The notes under the pieces were generated by a model. The model ran no database searches. It was not told the origin of the DNA and worked only from the letters and a program-made list of their open reading frames with translations. From assembly GCA_938022485.1 (NCBI GenBank), contig CALIEE010000089.1:1-7426 (forward strand): DNA of 7,426 bases. The letters run 5' to 3'. Shown one piece after another: positions 4,646 through 7,426 of the stretch (the first letter of the stretch is position 1; each line of letters opens with the position of its first letter). The DNA comes from an uncultured bacterium (GTDB lineage Bacteria > Bdellovibrionota_C > UBA2361 > SZUA-149 > CALKYB01). Made by a program: the position numbers and the translations under genes.

Positions 4646-6430
4646 ATGAAGAATAAAGTAGTACTTACAGGTTTTTCAGGAGTAGGGAAGTCAGCTGTGA
4701 CTTCTCTTCTTTCCGAAAGTTTCGGCTATAGAATTCTCGACCTCGACGAGGAAATAGAGAATAAAATAGACCAAAAGGTAAAAGATAAAATAAGGGTAGA
4801 CGGTGAAAAATCGTTTCGGCAGGTTGAGCTTGAAGTTTTAAAAAGCTGTCTGTCGAAAAACTTTGATTTTCTCGCACTAGGTGGAGGAGCTTTAGAGACG
4901 CCGCAAATTAGAGAATTGCTTTTGAAGAGCGAGGATCATTTGCTAGTTTATCTACAGGCTTCATTAGAAACCGTAGTTGCCAGAATAATCGAAGTTGAAA
5001 AAAAGCAGCCAGGTCTTAGACCTCTTCTATTCTCCGAAGAAGGAGTTCTAGATGAGTTAGAACTTGAAAAACTCTATAGTTCCAGGTTGGCAAGTTATGA
5101 TCAGGCGGACATCAAAATAGTTACTGATGGAGTAACTGTAGTTGAAATAGCTAACACGCTTAATTCAATTGCCAAAGGGGTGATGCCTAAAGTTAGGGGC
5201 AGTATTATTATACCTGCGAACTTTGGTGGTGGTTTAATTACACACCTAATAGGATATCGAACCCTAGCCGAGATACCGGAGTTTATAAGAACTTCTTATG
5301 GAGAAGAAAAGCGAGTTGCATTATTCATCGATGAGAATGTTGCTAAACATTATGATGGCAACTTAACAATTGAATTCGAAAAGAAAGAAATAGGCTGCCA
5401 AGTTTTTCAAGTGCCATCTGGGGAAGTTAGTAAATCATTATCCAATTTGGAACATTATTGTACACAACTCTCCGAAAGCGGATTTAGCAGAAAAGATGTT
5501 CTAATCGCGGTGGGCGGCGGAGTAACTGGAGATTTAGTTGGTTTTATAGCTTCCGTTTATTTGCGGGGTGTTAAATTGATTCAGGTGCCAAGTACTTTAG
5601 TGGCGCAAGTAGATTCTGCGATAGGTGGCAAAACAGGTGTTAACCTGGAAACAGGTAAAAATCTGGTTGGCACATTTTATCCAGCAGAAGTGGTTTGGAC
5701 AGATGTTGGCCTTTTGGAAACACTGCCAAAGCGAGAGTTTATCTCAGGACTTGCTGAAGTAATTAAATATGGAGCAATAGTTGATTTCGGATTTTACGAA
5801 TGGCTTAGACTGAACTTCCAAAATATCTTATCTAAAAATGACTCTGAACTGCTTGAAATTGTTAGAGTGTCGACTGAAACAAAGATAGGTGTTGTGACAG
5901 AAGACTTATTAGATCTGAATAACAGTAGAGCAAGACTAAACTTCGGTCACACATTTGGCCATGCGATAGAAAATATTTGTGGATATGGGACCTATCTACA
6001 TGGAGAGGCAGTTGCTATCGGAATGGTTTTAGCTTCTGGAATTGGTGAAAGGCTCGGCTATACTGAACCTGGAACTAGAGATAACATTTCTCAGCTTCTT
6101 GAACAGTACGGACTACCGACAACTTTAGGCCTGGGGAAGGAGTTGGAAGATGAATTGAAAGATTACGCTTCTAAGGTCAAGAATTGTAATGGTAACAATT
6201 GTGACATGTCATCAATGGAGGATATGTCACAGTTAGTTAAAGAGAAGCAATTGCTGGAACATCCATTTTTGAAAAGATGGGGTTCAGTTGTCCGAGCAGA
6301 CAAGAAAAGTGCCGGTAAAACCACTAGTTTTGTTGTATTGGAAAAGATTGGTAAATCGAATGTAGAGGAAGTTGAAGTAAACTTGCTTGCAACAATAGCT
6401 GCACTAGAGTTGGTGAATAACCAAACCTAG
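4646..6430 (+). CDS. aroKB: Bifunctional shikimate kinase / 3-dehydroquinate synthase (AroK-AroB fusion)
   Basis: This 594-residue cytosolic protein joins two non-consecutive steps of the shikimate pathway to chorismate. The AroK domain (about 1-175) phosphorylates shikimate with ATP: Walker A GFSGVGKS (9-16), Asp32/Asp34 in LDLDEE, Arg58 in FRQVE, GGG at 79-81, a LID arginine at about 125 (RPLL) and Arg147 in SSRLASY. The AroB domain (about 180-594) converts DAHP to 3-dehydroquinate using NAD and a divalent metal: GGGVTGDLVGF from 290, PSTLVAQVDSAIGGKTGVN, GLAEVIKYG with Glu371 and Lys374, HTFGH from His435, HGE from His452 and DKK at 552-554. Glu371, His435 and His452 are the expected metal ligands. 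Both sites look intact. AroB is about 40 residues longer than usual between the YGLP segment (Pro491) and DKK. Fused AroKB is known in a few bacteria such as Thermotoga; pilQ followed by aroK and aroB is a known gene order. Confidence 0.94.
   Translation: MKNKVVLTGFSGVGKSAVTSLLSESFGYRILDLDEEIENKIDQKVKDKIRVDGEKSFRQVELEVLKSCLSKNFDFLALGGGALETPQIRELLLKSEDHLLVYLQASLETVVARIIEVEKKQPGLRPLLFSEEGVLDELELEKLYSSRLASYDQADIKIVTDGVTVVEIANTLNSIAKGVMPKVRGSIIIPANFGGGLITHLIGYRTLAEIPEFIRTSYGEEKRVALFIDENVAKHYDGNLTIEFEKKEIGCQVFQVPSGEVSKSLSNLEHYCTQLSESGFSRKDVLIAVGGGVTGDLVGFIASVYLRGVKLIQVPSTLVAQVDSAIGGKTGVNLETGKNLVGTFYPAEVVWTDVGLLETLPKREFISGLAEVIKYGAIVDFGFYEWLRLNFQNILSKNDSELLEIVRVSTETKIGVVTEDLLDLNNSRARLNFGHTFGHAIENICGYGTYLHGEAVAIGMVLASGIGERLGYTEPGTRDNISQLLEQYGLPTTLGLGKELEDELKDYASKVKNCNGNNCDMSSMEDMSQLVKEKQLLEHPFLKRWGSVVRADKKSAGKTTSFVVLEKIGKSNVEEVEVNLLATIAALELVNNQT
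5174..5185 (+). promoter_or_regulatory. Possible internal translation start for a free AroB domain
   Basis: At the kinase-synthase joint, AAAGGGG (5174-5180) lies just before an in-frame ATG at 5183 (codon 180), and GTG at 5180 is also in frame. Starting at 5183 would give a 415-residue AroB that begins MPKVRGSII, a plausible stand-alone length given the C-terminal insertion. The spacing is short, two to four bases. It may be a working internal start, a relic of a once separate aroB, or chance. Confidence 0.3.
6182..6230 (+). repeat. Cluster of inverted repeats inside the aroB-specific insertion
   Basis: Three symmetric elements lie within 49 bases of coding sequence: AATTGT (6182-6187) with ACAATT (6195-6200), the 10-bp palindrome TGACATGTCA (6202-6211), and GTGACAT (6201-6207) with ATGTCAC (6224-6230). 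They encode the Cys/Asn/Met/Ser-rich segment around residues 513-528, which is the part of AroB that has no counterpart in typical homologues. This may mark an expanded or inserted sequence. The reading frame is kept. Confidence 0.4.
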
Positions 6431-6577
6431 AAAAAATATACGATAATTCACTGTCTGGTTAAATTGGTAGTGACGTTGAGAATATAAATTCGTTAGTTAA
6501 TAGAAACTCCGTTTATTTATTTGGGTTGAAAAATTATGACTTTCAAAAGTAACGCTTTGAGAAGGGAGGAGAGAAAA
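6431..6577 (+). promoter_or_regulatory. Intergenic region before the lipoprotein gene, with weak promoter-like boxes
   Basis: This A/T-rich stretch holds no gene. TATAAA at 6483-6488 could be a -10 box, but no good -35 lies at 16-18 bp; TTGAGA at 6476-6481 could be a -35, but only poor -10 boxes follow. A small stem AAAC-TCC-GTTT (6504-6514) before TTTATTT resembles a terminator but is only four base pairs. I see no convincing terminator for aroKB, so readthrough into the lipoprotein gene is possible. Confidence 0.3.
6565..6571 (+). promoter_or_regulatory. Ribosome binding site that fixes the lipoprotein start
   Basis: GGAGGAG ends six bases before the ATG at 6578, a near-ideal Shine-Dalgarno. 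The open frame could begin at an ATG at 6536, but that codon has only a weak site and would put 14 charged residues (NALRREERK) ahead of the signal peptide. ATG 6578 is therefore preferred. Confidence 0.85.
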
Positions 6578-7339
6578 ATGTCTCTGCAGAAGAAATTATT
6601 GATAAGTTTTGTGGCGTTAGTAATCGGAGTGAGTGTTGCTGCCTGCGGAAATAATTCGAACAATGACCAAGGAACTTCTTTCCTGGCACTTGGATATTTC
6701 ACATTAGTTAATGATGAGGTTGCGCCGACAACTCAAGTTAGGTTCAGCCTAGAAAGTGATATTCCACTAGGGACGGGAACTGGATCTGAATCCAATGTTT
6801 TAATCGGTCTCGAGAATAGACTCGCAACTCAGTTCATCAGAATTGAGCGTTATGACTGTAGCTATGACATTCCAGGAGCCCAGCCAGGATTTACTGTTCC
6901 TGACTTCGTAGAGAGAGCGTCTTTTGTAATTGGAGCCGCTGGAGTTGGGGGAGATGGTCTGGAAGGTGATGCTAGATTTCCAGGTGAAGACGAGGCCGTT
7001 CGTCCACAGGTGCTTTTTAGTAATATCGCTATTCTATCGACTGACACGGTTGCTTTCTTGAATGTCAATCGTAACAGCATACCGGCATTACCGTTTACAA
7101 TGACCGCGACCTGTAGAGCAGTCGGCATAACTCAAGCTGGAGATGTATTAACCACCAACCCGGTCTCTATTCCGGTCTTGCTTGTTAGAGATAGTTTTTT
7201 GAATCCACCAGCAGGTGGAGGGATTCCAATGCTAGATGATGATAATCAGGTCATAGCAGCTGATGACGCAGGAGCCTTCACAGCTCAGGATGAGAGCCAA
7301 GAAGACATCGAACTAGCTCCAGGGCTGACCGTTGAATAG
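6578..7339 (+). CDS. Predicted secreted lipoprotein of unknown family
   Basis: I do not recognise this family. The 253-residue product begins with a classic lipoprotein signal: basic n-region (SLQKK), hydrophobic core and lipobox VAAC with Cys23. Gly follows the Cys, so there is no Asp retention signal and outer-membrane sorting is expected under the Lol rule. The mature part is rich in Val, Thr, Gly, Asn and Asp and has alternating hydrophobic stretches that suggest a beta-rich fold, such as VRFSLESDIPL, ASFVIGAAGV and PVSIPVLLVRD. Only two further cysteines occur, Cys94 (RYDCSYD) and Cys179 (TATCRAV), which could form a disulfide in the periplasm. The last 30 or so residues are acidic and probably flexible (MLDDDNQ... 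to ...ELAPGLTVE). There is no catalytic motif that I can name. It lies downstream of aroKB and upstream of another gene start; a link to pili is only positional. Confidence 0.8.
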   Translation: MSLQKKLLISFVALVIGVSVAACGNNSNNDQGTSFLALGYFTLVNDEVAPTTQVRFSLESDIPLGTGTGSESNVLIGLENRLATQFIRIERYDCSYDIPGAQPGFTVPDFVERASFVIGAAGVGGDGLEGDARFPGEDEAVRPQVLFSNIAILSTDTVAFLNVNRNSIPALPFTMTATCRAVGITQAGDVLTTNPVSIPVLLVRDSFLNPPAGGGIPMLDDDNQVIAADDAGAFTAQDESQEDIELAPGLTVE

Positions 7340-7394
7340 ATAGAGCTGATTAAAGTTAATTGTTTGAAAAAGGCAGAAATTGAGGGAGCCAAAA

Positions 7395-7426
7395 ATGTTT
7401 ATTTCCAGAAAAGGAAAGTTTGACTT
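7395..7426 (+). CDS. Start of a further gene, cut by the window edge
   Basis: An ATG at 7395 follows a good ribosome binding site, GAGGGAG (7382-7388), with six bases between. Ten codons are visible, reading MFISRKGKFD, and the frame is open to the end. The basic N-terminus could begin a signal peptide or membrane segment, but too little is visible to say. It lies 55 bp after the lipoprotein gene on the same strand with no terminator seen between them, so cotranscription is likely. Confidence 0.5.
   Translation, partial: MFISRKGKFD

Noticed and set aside
6536..6577. ATG at 6536 as the start of the lipoprotein
   Set aside because: Weak SD and a charged extension before the signal peptide; ATG 6578 has GGAGGAG six bases upstream.
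7310..7322. 13-base exact match GAACTAGCTCCAG between the lipoprotein gene and the pilQ linker (2711-2723)
   Set aside because: It reflects similar Glu-Leu-Ala-Pro codons in two acidic, low-complexity segments; too short to be a meaningful repeat.
1..7426. Mobile elements, CRISPR arrays, tRNA or rRNA genes
   Set aside because: I found no spaced direct repeats, transposase or integrase motifs, or tRNA-like folds on reading the window; composition appears even throughout.

Overview
The window is a type IV pilus (T4P) assembly-platform and secretin locus joined to shikimate-pathway genes, all on the + strand. The order is pilM (3' end only), pilN, pilO, a noncoding gap of about 500 bp, pilQ, a fused aroK-aroB gene, a predicted lipoprotein of unknown family, and the first codons of one more gene cut by the window edge. 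The source is a diderm bacterium, because it encodes an outer-membrane secretin and lipoproteins. Base composition leans to A+T and codon use looks uniform. The pilMNO-pilQ-aroK-aroB order is the one known from many Proteobacteria. The fusion and the divergent downstream lipoprotein suggest a lineage away from the model gammaproteobacteria; a deltaproteobacterial-grade or candidate phylum is plausible, but the sequence alone does not settle it.

Bases 1-1652 encode the inner-membrane alignment complex: cytoplasmic actin-like PilM, then the bitopic coiled-coil proteins PilN and PilO, tightly spaced (20 and 31 bp) and probably cotranscribed. Bases 1653-2149 lie where pilP normally sits, but no pilP or recognisable remnant is seen. 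The gap holds several small inverted repeats, an A/T-tract segment, a perfect TATAAT box and a GC-rich hairpin in the presumed pilQ leader. pilQ (2150-4612) encodes a complete secretin with two AMIN domains, N0 and N1 domains and the C-terminal barrel domain, and it begins with a lipoprotein signal. The PilM/N/O proteins would align the pilus machine below the PilQ channel; how they are bridged without a local PilP is open.

aroKB (4646-6430) follows pilQ by 33 bp. It encodes shikimate kinase fused to 3-dehydroquinate synthase, with the active-site motifs of both enzymes intact. Two oddities stand out: an internal start with an SD-like sequence at the domain joint, and an extra segment of about 40 residues near the AroB C-terminus. 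After an intergenic stretch of about 150 bp comes a 253-residue lipoprotein (6578-7339) with no family I recognise, then the start of another gene at 7395.

I see no CRISPR array, tRNA, rRNA, insertion sequence or phage gene. Most of the window is ordinary core genome. The points most worth checking are the missing pilP with its structured gap, the lipidated secretin, the AroKB architecture and the unknown lipoprotein.
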